Assembly: GCA_003243455.1 (NCBI GenBank)
Contig: QFQS01000012.1
Location: forward strand, 1 to 47,064
DNA: 47,064 nt
Direction of reading: 5' to 3'
From: Cereibacter sphaeroides
GTDB lineage: Bacteria > Pseudomonadota > Alphaproteobacteria > Rhodobacterales > Rhodobacteraceae
Part shown: piece after piece, positions 7,683 to 15,696 of the stretch
Layout: every line of letters begins with the position of its first letter
Position numbering within the stretch: the stretch's first letter is position 1
Translations under genes and position numbers: made by a program
The notes under the pieces: model-generated
Databases searched by the model: none
What the model was told of the DNA's origin: nothing
The model's input: the letters and a program-made list of their open reading frames with translations, nothing else

Positions 7683-8762
7683 TTGCAAAAGAAGCTCAGA
7701 CTGGCCGTCGTCGGCCTTGGCAAGATGGGGCTTTCGCATTTCTCGATCGCCAATGCCCATCCGCGGACCGATGTCGTCGTCTGCGATGCCTCGGGCTTCA
7801 TGCTGGACGGTATCGCCAAATATTCCGGGCGCCCGGCCTACAAGGACTTCGACGAGATGCTGGCGAAAGAGCAGATCGACGCGATGATCGTGGCCACGCC
7901 CTCGCGCCTGCACGCGCCCATGGTCCGAAAGGCGCTGGAAAAGGGCATCCATGTCTTTTGCGAAAAACCCTTCTGCCTCGACTGGCGCGAATCCGAGGCG
8001 CTGACGGCACTGGCCGCTGAAAAGGGCCTGATCAGCCAGGTCGGCTATCACTACCGCTATGTGGGTGCCTTCCAGGAGATGAAGCGTCTGGTCGAGGCCG
8101 GTGCCATCGGCCAGATCACCCATGTCCTGGCCGAGGCCTATGGTCCCGTCGTGCTGCGCCCCAAGGGCACCACCTGGCGCACCGACCGCGCCGAAGGGGG
8201 AGGGTGCCTGTACGATTACGCCGCCCACCCGATCAACCTTCTGAACTGGTACTTCGGCGAGGCGTCCGGCGCCTCGGGCACGCTGCTGAATTCGATCTTC
8301 TCGGCCGATACCGATGACGAGGTCTATTCGACCCTGCTGTGGGAAAGCGGCCTGTCCGCTCATGTCTCGGTCAACTGGTCCGACGAAAGCTATCGCAAGA
8401 TGTCGACCAAGATCACCATGACCGGCACCAACGGCCGCCTTTATGCCGACCGGCAGGAATGCCAGCTGTATCTGCGGGAAGCGGTGCCGGGGCTATCGGG
8501 CTATAACAAGGGCTGGAACGTCCGCTACACGACCGAGCTGACCGAGGAAGTGGGCTTTTACCTGCGGGGCGAGGAGTATTCGGCCCAGATCGACGCCTTC
8601 GTCGCCGCGATCCTGGATGGCGGCAGCACGGTCAACGATTTTGCATCCGCCACTGCCACCGACAAGACCATCGCGCTGATGCTGGCCGACCGCGACGCGG
8701 CGCCGACGCGGTCCCGCGCAACGCCGATGGTCGCGCGCAAGAAATCCTGGTTCGGACGCTGA
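7683..8762 (+). CDS. Gfo/Idh/MocA family NAD(P)-dependent sugar dehydrogenase
   Basis: TTG 7683 is the likely start (AAGGGG eight bases upstream); GTG 7674 is an alternative. The product is 359 aa. The N-terminal Rossmann fold opens with LAVVGLGKMGLSH (GxGxxG). The family's EKP motif appears as HVFCEKPFCLDW (cofactor and substrate lysine). YHYRYVGAFQEMKRL and GGGCLYDYAAHPINLLNWYFG carry the G-G-x-x-x-D-x-x-x-H catalytic block. Members oxidise or reduce sugar hydroxyls, often in making unusual nucleotide sugars. Its place between the PssDE pair and an unassigned gene, 13 bp apart, suggests a donor-sugar modification step. The substrate is unknown. Confidence 0.9.
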   Translation: MQKKLRLAVVGLGKMGLSHFSIANAHPRTDVVVCDASGFMLDGIAKYSGRPAYKDFDEMLAKEQIDAMIVATPSRLHAPMVRKALEKGIHVFCEKPFCLDWRESEALTALAAEKGLISQVGYHYRYVGAFQEMKRLVEAGAIGQITHVLAEAYGPVVLRPKGTTWRTDRAEGGGCLYDYAAHPINLLNWYFGEASGASGTLLNSIFSADTDDEVYSTLLWESGLSAHVSVNWSDESYRKMSTKITMTGTNGRLYADRQECQLYLREAVPGLSGYNKGWNVRYTTELTEEVGFYLRGEEYSAQIDAFVAAILDGGSTVNDFASATATDKTIALMLADRDAAPTRSRATPMVARKKSWFGR

Positions 8763-8775
8763 GAAGGAGACGGAT

Positions 8776-9651
8776 ATGACCCTCGACAGGCTGCTTTTCG
8801 GCGACAACCAGTTCTTCGGCATCAACCACATGTCCGAGGAAAAGGCCCGCGCCCAGGCGATGCAGTTCCAGGACACCAAGGCGATCATTGCCGTCCTCGA
8901 TGCGGCGCTGGACGAAGGCGTGCGGAGCTTCATGTGCACCACCCACGACCGCATCGCCGAGGTTTGTGATCACATGCGGGCCAACCCAGCCCGCTACAAG
9001 GATTTCCAGTTCTATCCTTGCATGCCCTATGCCCACAAATACGCCAATGCCGTCACTGAACACGGCATGGTGGGGGCTGCGCTGCATTTCATGCCGGATG
9101 AGGGCCTGCTCAAGACCGCGCTGCGCGGCGCCACTTCGGTCGCCAGCAAGGATATCGAGGGGATCATGAAGATCCTGATCGATGTCGAGATGAAGATGTT
9201 CCGCGGCCTGAATACGCCGGTGATCTTCCTGCAGAACGTGATCGTGGACCTGATACTCGGCATGGGCATGACGGATGTCTTCCGCATCTTCCACGACCAT
9301 GTCCGCCAGAAATACGGGGCAGAGCCCGGCTTCATCACCATGAACCTGCCCGCGCTTTACAAGGCGCTTGGCGAGGTCGGGATCGAAAACCCGGTGATCT
9401 GCGCCAATATCAACAAGATCGGTTTCCGCACCTGCGGCGGTCTGGACGCCTATATAGAGACGCTCCGCACCGGAAAACTCCGCGCCATCGCCATGTCCAT
9501 CTTCGCCTCCGGCGCCATCCCGCCGCGGGAGGCGATCGAGTGGCTGTCCACCCTGCCGAACCTCGACTCCATGGTCTTCGGCGCATCGAGCCGGCGCAAC
9601 ATCGCTTCGACCAAGGCTTTGGTGGATGAGTATTTCGGAGTGGTGGCCTAA
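8776..9651 (+). CDS. Unassigned conserved protein, aldo-keto-reductase-like TIM barrel suspected
   Basis: The product is 291 aa; GAGAAGGAG precedes the ATG. I do not recognise a named family. Several stretches recall aldo/keto reductases. The opening LLFGDNQFFGINHM resembles the first barrel strand, LDAALDEGVRSFMCTT resembles the second, and the end (DSMVFGASSRRNIASTKALVDEYF) resembles the AKR ending IxGas-x-x-N-I-x-x-x. The Asp/Tyr/Lys/His tetrad cannot be assigned by eye, so it may be a non-redox barrel. It has no signal peptide or membrane segment. Tight linkage to the Gfo/Idh/MocA gene suggests the two act on the same sugar. Confidence 0.7.
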   Translation: MTLDRLLFGDNQFFGINHMSEEKARAQAMQFQDTKAIIAVLDAALDEGVRSFMCTTHDRIAEVCDHMRANPARYKDFQFYPCMPYAHKYANAVTEHGMVGAALHFMPDEGLLKTALRGATSVASKDIEGIMKILIDVEMKMFRGLNTPVIFLQNVIVDLILGMGMTDVFRIFHDHVRQKYGAEPGFITMNLPALYKALGEVGIENPVICANINKIGFRTCGGLDAYIETLRTGKLRAIAMSIFASGAIPPREAIEWLSTLPNLDSMVFGASSRRNIASTKALVDEYFGVVA

Positions 9652-9739
9652 GGGTGAACGGGCGCCGCTTTATGAAACAGCCTGTCGTTTCTGGATAGAC
9701 AACAGTCTGCCGTGATTTACCTAAATTGTTTTGAGGCAT

Positions 9740-9759
9740 GTGCGGGTTGATCGCCGCAC
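9740..9759 (+). terminator. Possible terminator hairpin after the PssDE operon
   Basis: GTGCGG and CCGCAC (9740-9745, 9754-9759) form a 6-bp stem with an 8-nt loop, followed by GCTTAATCTTTT. The stem is short and the T-run is interrupted, so termination is tentative. The rest of 9652-9897 is A+T-rich and presumably holds the promoter of the next gene. Confidence 0.35.
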
Positions 9760-9897
9760 CGCTTAATCTTTTGGAGAATCGTTAAATTGTGGTAACTTTT
9801 GGGCGAGCTTTTGCCGGTACGGAACCGGAAGAACTCTGGTTTTGTATTTTCGAAAGTTGCGTTGTACCTGATTAACCTCTAAATATTGGAGACAGAA

Positions 9898-10905
9898 ATG
9901 AAGATTTCGCAGCGCCTTACGCGCCTTGCCGGCAGGGCTGCCTTGGGTGGCGCCTTTGCACTGGCCGCAGGAACGGCGGCGAACGCCTCTCTCGTGGAGT
10001 TCAAGACTTACAACGGCAATGTCGCGCTTTCGACCGACGGCTGGGGTGGAAATGCGGCAAGCGCTGCGATCACTGCCAATGCGCCGAGCGGATCGAAAGT
10101 AATCGCAGCCTATCTCTATACTGCGACATTCTCGGACAACAGTGCCCCGACGACGGTTACGCTGAACGGAACCAGTGTCTCCTACTCGCAAACCACCATT
10201 AACGGCTCGCAGACATACCTGGCTTCTCATCGGGCCGACGTGACCAGCATTGTCAAGCCGGTCATCGATGGTGGTGCGGGCGGTGCCTATGACTTTACCA
10301 TCGCCGAAGGTGGCAGGAACAGCACCATTGATGGCAGCGCCCTGGTTGTCGTCTATGAGAACGCTGCACTGCCCGATGCCTCTGTCGGTATCCTTGACGG
10401 TTTCGCCTCGGTTACCGGTGACACCACCTCGATCAACTTCTCCGAACCGCTGGATCCGACAGAAGCCGGCTTCTTTGCGGAAATGCGGCTGGGCATCGGG
10501 TTCTCTTTCCCGCCGCAGGCTTCGACGGTCACGGTGAACGGTACGCTCATCTCGCAAACCGCCGGCGGCTTCGACGACGGGGCGGGGTTTAACGGCGGCC
10601 TGATCACCGTTGGCGGGGACGACGATCCCTTTTCGGCGCTGCTTCCCGCCTATGGCGACGATCATGAGCGGTACGACCTGAAAAACTATATCGCCTCGGG
10701 CTCCAAGACCATCAAGGTCGATACGGTCAACGCCACCCGAGATGACAACGTCTTTCTTGCCGCCTTCTACGTTTCGGGCAAGGCGGGCTTCAATGAGCCG
10801 CCGCCGGACGGAGGCCCTGCCCCGATTCCGCTGCCGGCTGCCGGCTGGCTGCTTGGCGGGGCCCTCGTGGGTTTGGCCGGCATGCGTCGCCGTCAGCGCG
10901 GCTAA
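9898..10905 (+). CDS. VPLPA-CTERM sorted secreted protein
   Basis: The start is ATG 9898 with GGAGA six bases upstream; the product is 335 aa. A Sec signal peptide covers about residues 1-33 (KxSxxLTRLAGRA, then a hydrophobic core ending ANAS). The body is rich in Thr, Ser, Gly and Asn and looks all-beta, with repeated TTVTLNG and STVTVNGT strands. The C-terminus is a canonical sorting tail of IPLPAAGW, a hydrophobic helix and a basic end (MRRRQRG), equivalent to VPLPA-CTERM. The exosortase at 13928 should cleave this tail. The function of the body is unknown; adhesion or matrix binding is inferred. A strong terminator follows. Confidence 0.88.
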   Translation: MKISQRLTRLAGRAALGGAFALAAGTAANASLVEFKTYNGNVALSTDGWGGNAASAAITANAPSGSKVIAAYLYTATFSDNSAPTTVTLNGTSVSYSQTTINGSQTYLASHRADVTSIVKPVIDGGAGGAYDFTIAEGGRNSTIDGSALVVVYENAALPDASVGILDGFASVTGDTTSINFSEPLDPTEAGFFAEMRLGIGFSFPPQASTVTVNGTLISQTAGGFDDGAGFNGGLITVGGDDDPFSALLPAYGDDHERYDLKNYIASGSKTIKVDTVNATRDDNVFLAAFYVSGKAGFNEPPPDGGPAPIPLPAAGWLLGGALVGLAGMRRRQRG

Positions 10906-10927
10906 GGCGTCGGGACCGGAAATGACA

Positions 10928-10957
10928 GGGATGCGCCTCTGGGCGCATCCCTTTTTT
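10928..10957 (+). terminator. Rho-independent terminator
   Basis: Perfect 10-bp arms GGGATGCGCC and GGCGCATCCC enclose a TCTG loop and are followed by six T residues, 22 bp after the stop of the sorted protein gene. Confidence 0.93.
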
Positions 10958-10999
10958 CATGTAAAGCTCCCTGTGCCGCCCCAAACCCTTGTGGACATC

Positions 11000-11482
11000 A
11001 TGAACCAGTCAGTTTTTCTGCCGCCTCGCCGCGCCGTCCTAGCGCTGGCGCTGGCGCTTTTGCCTGCAGCCGCTTTCGCACAGACCGAAGGCGATCTTTT
11101 CGGATCGTGGAAATACACCTGTGCCGAAGGTGCCTGCCGCGCCTTCCTTAACGTCAAGCAGGGCGAACAGATCGTCGTATCCTGGACGCTGCTGCGCGAC
11201 CGTGAGCGGGATCAGTCCACCAGCGTCATCCGCGTGCCGCAAGGGGTAGCCCTGCCGCCCGGCCTGCGGATCTATGCGGATGATACGACTTTCTTCGACA
11301 TGCCGTTTCAGGTCTGCGATCCCGAAGGCTGCGCCGCCGTCGCGGTGATGGACAGCAAGATGCAGGCGGCTATCGCAGGCAAGAATGTCGTCAGGGTGGC
11401 CTTCATCCGCTACGGAGAAAGCGGCACGGTAGCCTACGAAGTGCCTGTCGATGGCTTCAGCGCAGCCCTGGACGCCCTCTGA
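11000..11482 (+). CDS. IalB-family (invasion-associated locus B) periplasmic protein
   Basis: The product is 160 aa from ATG 11000 (GTG 10991 is also in frame). The N-terminus has a clear signal peptide ending PAAAFAQT (about residue 28). The mature domain shows the IalB pattern: WKYTCAEGACRAF, later FQVCDPEGCAAV with paired cysteines likely to form disulfides, and a VRVAFIRYG strand near the end. IalB-like proteins are common in Alphaproteobacteria and their molecular role is poorly defined; some help host-cell invasion in Bartonella. No sorting tail is present. It sits between two VPLPA-tailed genes but is preceded by a terminator, so it needs its own promoter. Confidence 0.82.
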   Translation: MNQSVFLPPRRAVLALALALLPAAAFAQTEGDLFGSWKYTCAEGACRAFLNVKQGEQIVVSWTLLRDRERDQSTSVIRVPQGVALPPGLRIYADDTTFFDMPFQVCDPEGCAAVAVMDSKMQAAIAGKNVVRVAFIRYGESGTVAYEVPVDGFSAALDAL

Positions 11483-11538
11483 TTTCACATCGCACGAAAC
11501 GGGCAGATCGGTCACCTCGCGTCAATGCGCGGATCGCT

Positions 11539-11575
11539 GCCGGGGCGGGGCGGGAAACCCCGCCCGTTCCGGCAA
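11539..11575 (+). other. GC-rich hairpin between the IalB-like and beta-helix genes
   Basis: GGGCGGGG (11543-11550) pairs with CCCCGCCC (11558-11565), extended by outer GCCGG/CCGGC. No T-run follows, so this is either a weak terminator for the IalB-like gene or a leader structure. The remainder of 11483-11681 shows nothing else I can assign. Confidence 0.4.
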
Positions 11576-11681
11576 GCCTTCGCTCACGCAGAAGGGAATA
11601 GCCCGTTTCGCCTCTACAACCGGAACAACTGTCGCATAGAGCCTGCAACTCCTTTCGAAGACGAATCCCAAGGAGTTCCCT

Positions 11682-13100
11682 ATGCGCCCGTCGCGAGCCT
11701 TTCTGGCTGCCGTATTGCTGATTCCCCTCGCCCTGCCAGCCTGGTCGGCCACTTATTACGTCGCGCCAAAGAACGCCGCTGCCGTCACCGGGCGTGACGG
11801 CAGCAAGAGCAAGCCATTCTCCACCCCCACTGCAGCGCTGAACAGGGCCAAGGCGGGGGACACGATCCTGCTGCTGGATGGTGACTATGATGCCCTGATC
11901 GTCAAAAATAAAACCTTTTCCGGGCAGGTCACGATCCGCTCGGCTAACGGCAAGAAGGCCCGGGTCGAGCGGGTCTCGGTCGAGGGCAATAGCAGCAATG
12001 TGCTGGTTCAGAACATGAGCGTCTGGGCCTCAAATCCTGATACGTCGAAGGCCGATCGGGTGCGGGCCGGCAACTCGACCAAGGATGTGGTCTTCGACGG
12101 GCTGGATGTGCGTAGCGACAAAAACGCAGGCTCCTATGCAACCTGGACCAAGGCGCAATGGGCGAGCCGGAGCACCAAGGGCTTCAATTCGGGCGGGACT
12201 CGTGTGACCGTCAAGAACAGCACCTTCACGGGCTTTGGTTTTTCGGCCGTCATGACCGGCACTTACAATAAGGCTCTGAATAACACGATTCAGGGCTTTT
12301 CCATGGATGCGATGCGTGTTCTGGGCGATTACAGCACGGTTCAGGGCAACCGCATCGTCGATGCCGTGCGCATCAACAGCAACCATCCCGACGCCATCCA
12401 GTCCTGGTCGCAGAACGGCAAACCGGTGAAGGGCATGGTGATCGCCGACAACATGATCATCGAATGGGCGTCGAAAAAGAAAAGCCCGCTCAGCAGCGGT
12501 GTGCAGGGGATAGGGTTCTTCGACGGTTTCTATGACGGCATGACGATCAAGAACAACACGATCGCGATCTCGGCCTATCACGGCATTTCGGTCTATGGCG
12601 GGCGCAAGCTGTCCGTGACCGGCAACAAGGTTCTGAACATCAGCGGTCAGGCCAAGACCTATCCCTGGATCGGCATCTACAGTCACAAGAACGGCACACC
12701 TGCCACCGATGTGACCGTATCGGGGAACCAGGCGATGAAGTTCAGCGGAAAGTCTAATGCGAAGAATGGTGTGGTTTTCTCGGGCAATACGGTTCTTACG
12801 AACACCACCAGCATGCTTGAAGGCATCCTGGGCTCGGTTTCCCTGCCACTGCTACCCGCTCTTGAAAATGAACCTGCTCCTGGGCCAGGGCAAGGGGCCC
12901 GCGCGAGCGCCCTCATGGCCAAGACCGTTCAACCGGGCCTTGCCTTTACAACCTTTGAAGAGGCAGCACCAACGGCCCCTTCCGCTGTGGACCTTGGCTC
13001 TGAACCCGCCCCGGTCCCGTTGCCCGCGGCCGGCTGGCTGATGGTCGCTGTATTGGGCGGGCTTGGGCTCCTCGGCCGTCGGCGCAAGGCCACCGCCTGA
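11682..13100 (+). CDS. Right-handed beta-helix protein with VPLPA-CTERM sorting tail
   Basis: The product is 472 aa; AAGGAG lies seven bases before the ATG. A signal peptide (about 1-22, ending PAWSA) leads to TYYVAPKNA, then a DGS..PF.TP..AL..AKAGDTILLLDGDY segment typical of parallel beta-helix proteins, followed by Asn-rich coils (NNTIQGF, KNNTIAIS, SGNQAMKF). About 70 residues of Pro/Ala linker precede PVPLPAAGW, a hydrophobic helix and GRRRKATA, a textbook sorting signal. Beta-helix proteins of EPS loci are often lyases, epimerases or polysaccharide-binding scaffolds, and no catalytic set is identifiable here. A close paralogue without the tail lies at 33552. Confidence 0.9.
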   Translation: MRPSRAFLAAVLLIPLALPAWSATYYVAPKNAAAVTGRDGSKSKPFSTPTAALNRAKAGDTILLLDGDYDALIVKNKTFSGQVTIRSANGKKARVERVSVEGNSSNVLVQNMSVWASNPDTSKADRVRAGNSTKDVVFDGLDVRSDKNAGSYATWTKAQWASRSTKGFNSGGTRVTVKNSTFTGFGFSAVMTGTYNKALNNTIQGFSMDAMRVLGDYSTVQGNRIVDAVRINSNHPDAIQSWSQNGKPVKGMVIADNMIIEWASKKKSPLSSGVQGIGFFDGFYDGMTIKNNTIAISAYHGISVYGGRKLSVTGNKVLNISGQAKTYPWIGIYSHKNGTPATDVTVSGNQAMKFSGKSNAKNGVVFSGNTVLTNTTSMLEGILGSVSLPLLPALENEPAPGPGQGARASALMAKTVQPGLAFTTFEEAAPTAPSAVDLGSEPAPVPLPAAGWLMVAVLGGLGLLGRRRKATA

Positions 13101-13114
13101 ACAGCGCCGGCGTT

Positions 13115-13140
13115 GCGGGCGGTATCAATCAGCCGCCCGC
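13115..13140. terminator. Hairpin between convergent beta-helix and rhomboid genes
   Basis: GCGGGCGG (13115-13122) and CCGCCCGC (13133-13140) form an 8-bp stem spanning the rhomboid stop. There is no T-run on either strand, so efficient termination is uncertain. Confidence 0.35.
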
Positions 13141-13833
13141 ACCCGCCTTCACCTCCGTGGGGGCCGTCTTTTCGGGCCACAGCATCACCCAGGCCCAGCC
13201 CGCGACAAAGCCGCCCAGATGCGTCTCCCAGGCCAGAAGGCCGCCCTGGACGACCCACAGCACCAGGTTCAGCACCGCAATCCCCAGGACCCAAAGCAGG
13301 ATAGGCCAGAGCGGCTCGTGCGCGTTGCGCGCGGCACGCCAGTCGGACGCTTTCCAGGCCCCGGCGAGGCCGAACAGCGCACCCGAGGCGCCGACCATGG
13401 GCTGCGGGCTTTGCGACAAGAGGCCGAAGACCGCCGCCCCCCCTATGGCCGAGGCAAGCCACAACCCTAGGAAGCTGCGCTGGCTCATCCGTTCCAGCAC
13501 CACCGGGGCCAGGGTCAGAAGTGCTACCATATTGCCGACGAGGTGTCCGAAACCGCCGTGCAGAGCCGAATAGGTCACGAACATCGCCCAGGGCTGGGCA
13601 GCATAGTTGGGCTTCCAGTTGTGCAGAAGCCCCGCCCAGAAGGCCCCGTTCTGATAGGCGAGCGGGCGCCAACGCGCCGAGCCGATCAGCCCGTAATCGG
13701 CCGCCTGCAGGATCAGTTCCACCGTGCAGCACAGCAATGCGATGGCCAGCACCACAGTCTTGGGTCGCAGGCGTTCCCACCCGCTCATCGCATGATCATT
13801 CCTGCCCCCTGGCGGGACTGCGCCTGCAGTCAT
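13129..13833 (-). CDS. Rhomboid-family intramembrane serine protease
   Basis: The product is 234 aa from ATG 13833; an internal ATG at 13788 (MSGWERL) is a possible later start. About six membrane helices are visible. The catalytic dyad is present: Ser150 in GASGALFGL and His205 in WETHLGGF. The upstream LHGGFGHLVGNM supplies the conserved His/Asn of the oxyanion region. It cleaves within or near the membrane segments of substrates. It is the last gene of an OPX/beta-barrel/exosortase run on this strand, 94 bp after the exosortase, so it may trim sorted proteins or exporters. It is not assigned to rhombosortase because no GlyGly-CTERM substrate is seen. Confidence 0.92.
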   Translation of the reverse strand: MTAGAVPPGGRNDHAMSGWERLRPKTVVLAIALLCCTVELILQAADYGLIGSARWRPLAYQNGAFWAGLLHNWKPNYAAQPWAMFVTYSALHGGFGHLVGNMVALLTLAPVVLERMSQRSFLGLWLASAIGGAAVFGLLSQSPQPMVGASGALFGLAGAWKASDWRAARNAHEPLWPILLWVLGIAVLNLVLWVVQGGLLAWETHLGGFVAGWAWVMLWPEKTAPTEVKAGAGG

Positions 13834-13927
13834 CCCGCCTGTGCAGAAAAGGCCACGGATAACAGGCCCTGTCCATGCCGCAATCGGGGCGGCAAGCCGA
13901 CAGGCGACAGCCAGTGTTACGCGGGTG

Positions 13928-15532
13928 TCACTCGGGCACGAAGCGCGGCAGACCCTTCATCGACTCGGCCATGAACCGCTGTATCCGCGCATCCGCATCC
14001 GCCTCGGTCTCGCCGGGGTTGATCGCGCTGACGAAACGCACCAGCGCCCCGTCGGCCCGCCCGCGCGTCAGGCTGTCCCAGACCACCGAGGCCTTGGCCA
14101 GGTAGTCGTTGGTCATCCGCTTGCCGCGCTGCTCGAACCAGTAATAGACGATCTGCTTGGACAGACCTTTCTGGATCACCGCCCGGTTCACATTGAAACT
14201 GCCGTAGACCGTGCCCGGCAGATCGACACGATAGGGTTCGATCGAGAACACCTCCCAGCCACCGACCGGCAGGCAGACCTCGGGCGAGTGGATGCCCTGG
14301 CCCTCGGTCAGCTTGTCGTAATAGGCGACGAAGATGTTGACGTAACCCTTTTCGTCCGAGGTGGCATAGGTGGCGTTGACATAATCGTCGGCCGCCAGAA
14401 CGCGGGCGATGTCAGGGTCCAGCGTGCTCATGACCCCCGACCAACCGGAAATCTCGCGCGGAAACAGGACGAAGGGGTCGCGCGCCGGCTCCACCCGTTC
14501 GGGCCGCGGTATTGCCACGAAGGCGGTCGCCACCACAGTGGACAATACCGCGGCCGCGATCAGCCCGCGTGAGGTCGAAATACCGAGTACCCGCGCCATC
14601 TGCGGCCCGAACCCCTGGAAATCGAGATCGATCGTATCGGCCAGCGACTTGGGATTGGGTGTCATCCGCTGCAGCACGATCGCCATCAGGAACAGGATGC
14701 CCACGCAGGCCAGGAAGATCACCCATCCCTGGAAGAAATGCATGAAGCCTTCGGCCTGCTCGATGCCATACCTGTTCACCATCACGCCGATGATACCGAT
14801 GCGGAAAGAGTTCATCAGCACGGTCAGGGGCGCCGCCATCAGCAGCAGGACCGCCTTGTGCCACATCGGTCCGCGGTAGAGGATCGCGAACAGGTAGGAG
14901 AAGCTCAGGATCGGGAAGAGATAGCGCAGCCCCGAACAGGCCTCGGCCACCTGCAGCTTGTAGACGCCCAGATCGATGATATTGCCTTCAAGGAAGACCG
15001 GCACACCCGCCAGCTGCACGAACCAGACGCCGAGCTCCGAGGAAACGCCCTGCAGGAAGATCGACAGCTTCCAGTAGACGAACTGGGGCAGGGGCAGCAT
15101 GAAGACCAGATGTATCACTGGCAGGGAATGCCGTTTGCCCTGGGCCCAGCCGAAACCGGTCAACATCACGCCGCCGACCCAGAAGATCAGCGCATAGGTG
15201 ACGATGTCGGGGATCTGCACCAGGTTGCCGAAGATGCCGAAAACCATCGCGAAGAGGATGAGCAGGATGCCCGGCCGGCGATCGGCCTGCATGCCTGCGG
15301 GCACGGGAGGCGCCATGCGCAGTTCGCGCAGGAAGAGATAGAGCGAGATCAGCGGGATCAGCGGGCCATGGCTGTATTCCGGCGTGGCCCAGGCCTGGCC
15401 CAGCGAGACGAGACCGATCCAATAGACCGGCACGGCGGAAAGGATCAGAAGGCAAAACCAGCCCAGCCCGACAGGGTTCACCGCGAAGCCCGCAAGGTTA
15501 AGGGTCTTCGGCGAGGGGACGGAGACGGACAT
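13928..15532 (-). CDS. xrtD: VPLPA-CTERM exosortase (XrtD type) fused to EpsI domain
   Basis: The product is 534 aa. Residues 15-320 form a polytopic exosortase domain with all three catalytic signatures: Cys199 in AEACSGLRYL, Arg244 in NSFRIG and His265 in GFMHFFQGW. Residues 330-534 are an EpsI-like periplasmic domain (DUF3485) with GQGIHSPEVCLPVGGWEV. Fusion of the two is typical of the exosortase paired with VPLPA-CTERM tails in Rhodobacterales. It should act as a cysteine transpeptidase-like enzyme on the periplasmic face, removing the tail from the proteins at 9898, 11682 and perhaps 29177. The attachment target is not known for this family. It lies upstream of the rhomboid gene on the same strand. 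Confidence 0.93.
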   Translation of the reverse strand: MSVSVPSPKTLNLAGFAVNPVGLGWFCLLILSAVPVYWIGLVSLGQAWATPEYSHGPLIPLISLYLFLRELRMAPPVPAGMQADRRPGILLILFAMVFGIFGNLVQIPDIVTYALIFWVGGVMLTGFGWAQGKRHSLPVIHLVFMLPLPQFVYWKLSIFLQGVSSELGVWFVQLAGVPVFLEGNIIDLGVYKLQVAEACSGLRYLFPILSFSYLFAILYRGPMWHKAVLLLMAAPLTVLMNSFRIGIIGVMVNRYGIEQAEGFMHFFQGWVIFLACVGILFLMAIVLQRMTPNPKSLADTIDLDFQGFGPQMARVLGISTSRGLIAAAVLSTVVATAFVAIPRPERVEPARDPFVLFPREISGWSGVMSTLDPDIARVLAADDYVNATYATSDEKGYVNIFVAYYDKLTEGQGIHSPEVCLPVGGWEVFSIEPYRVDLPGTVYGSFNVNRAVIQKGLSKQIVYYWFEQRGKRMTNDYLAKASVVWDSLTRGRADGALVRFVSAINPGETEADADARIQRFMAESMKGLPRFVPE

Positions 15533-15696
15533 GGCAGATCCTGAAATTGGCGCGTGAAAATAGCGCGTTACAAAGGCTGACGCATCTCCCCCGGGCGCCG
15601 GGGCGGAGATTACACGAAAACTATGGCAAGATTAATCATCTATCCGTGAGATTTCGAGTCTTCGCCCCAACAGAAACAGCTTGTCTCCAATCCGGG

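Noticed and set aside
13129..13833. Rhombosortase of the GlyGly-CTERM system
   Set aside because: No protein in the window has a GlyGly-CTERM tail, so only general rhomboid membership is claimed.
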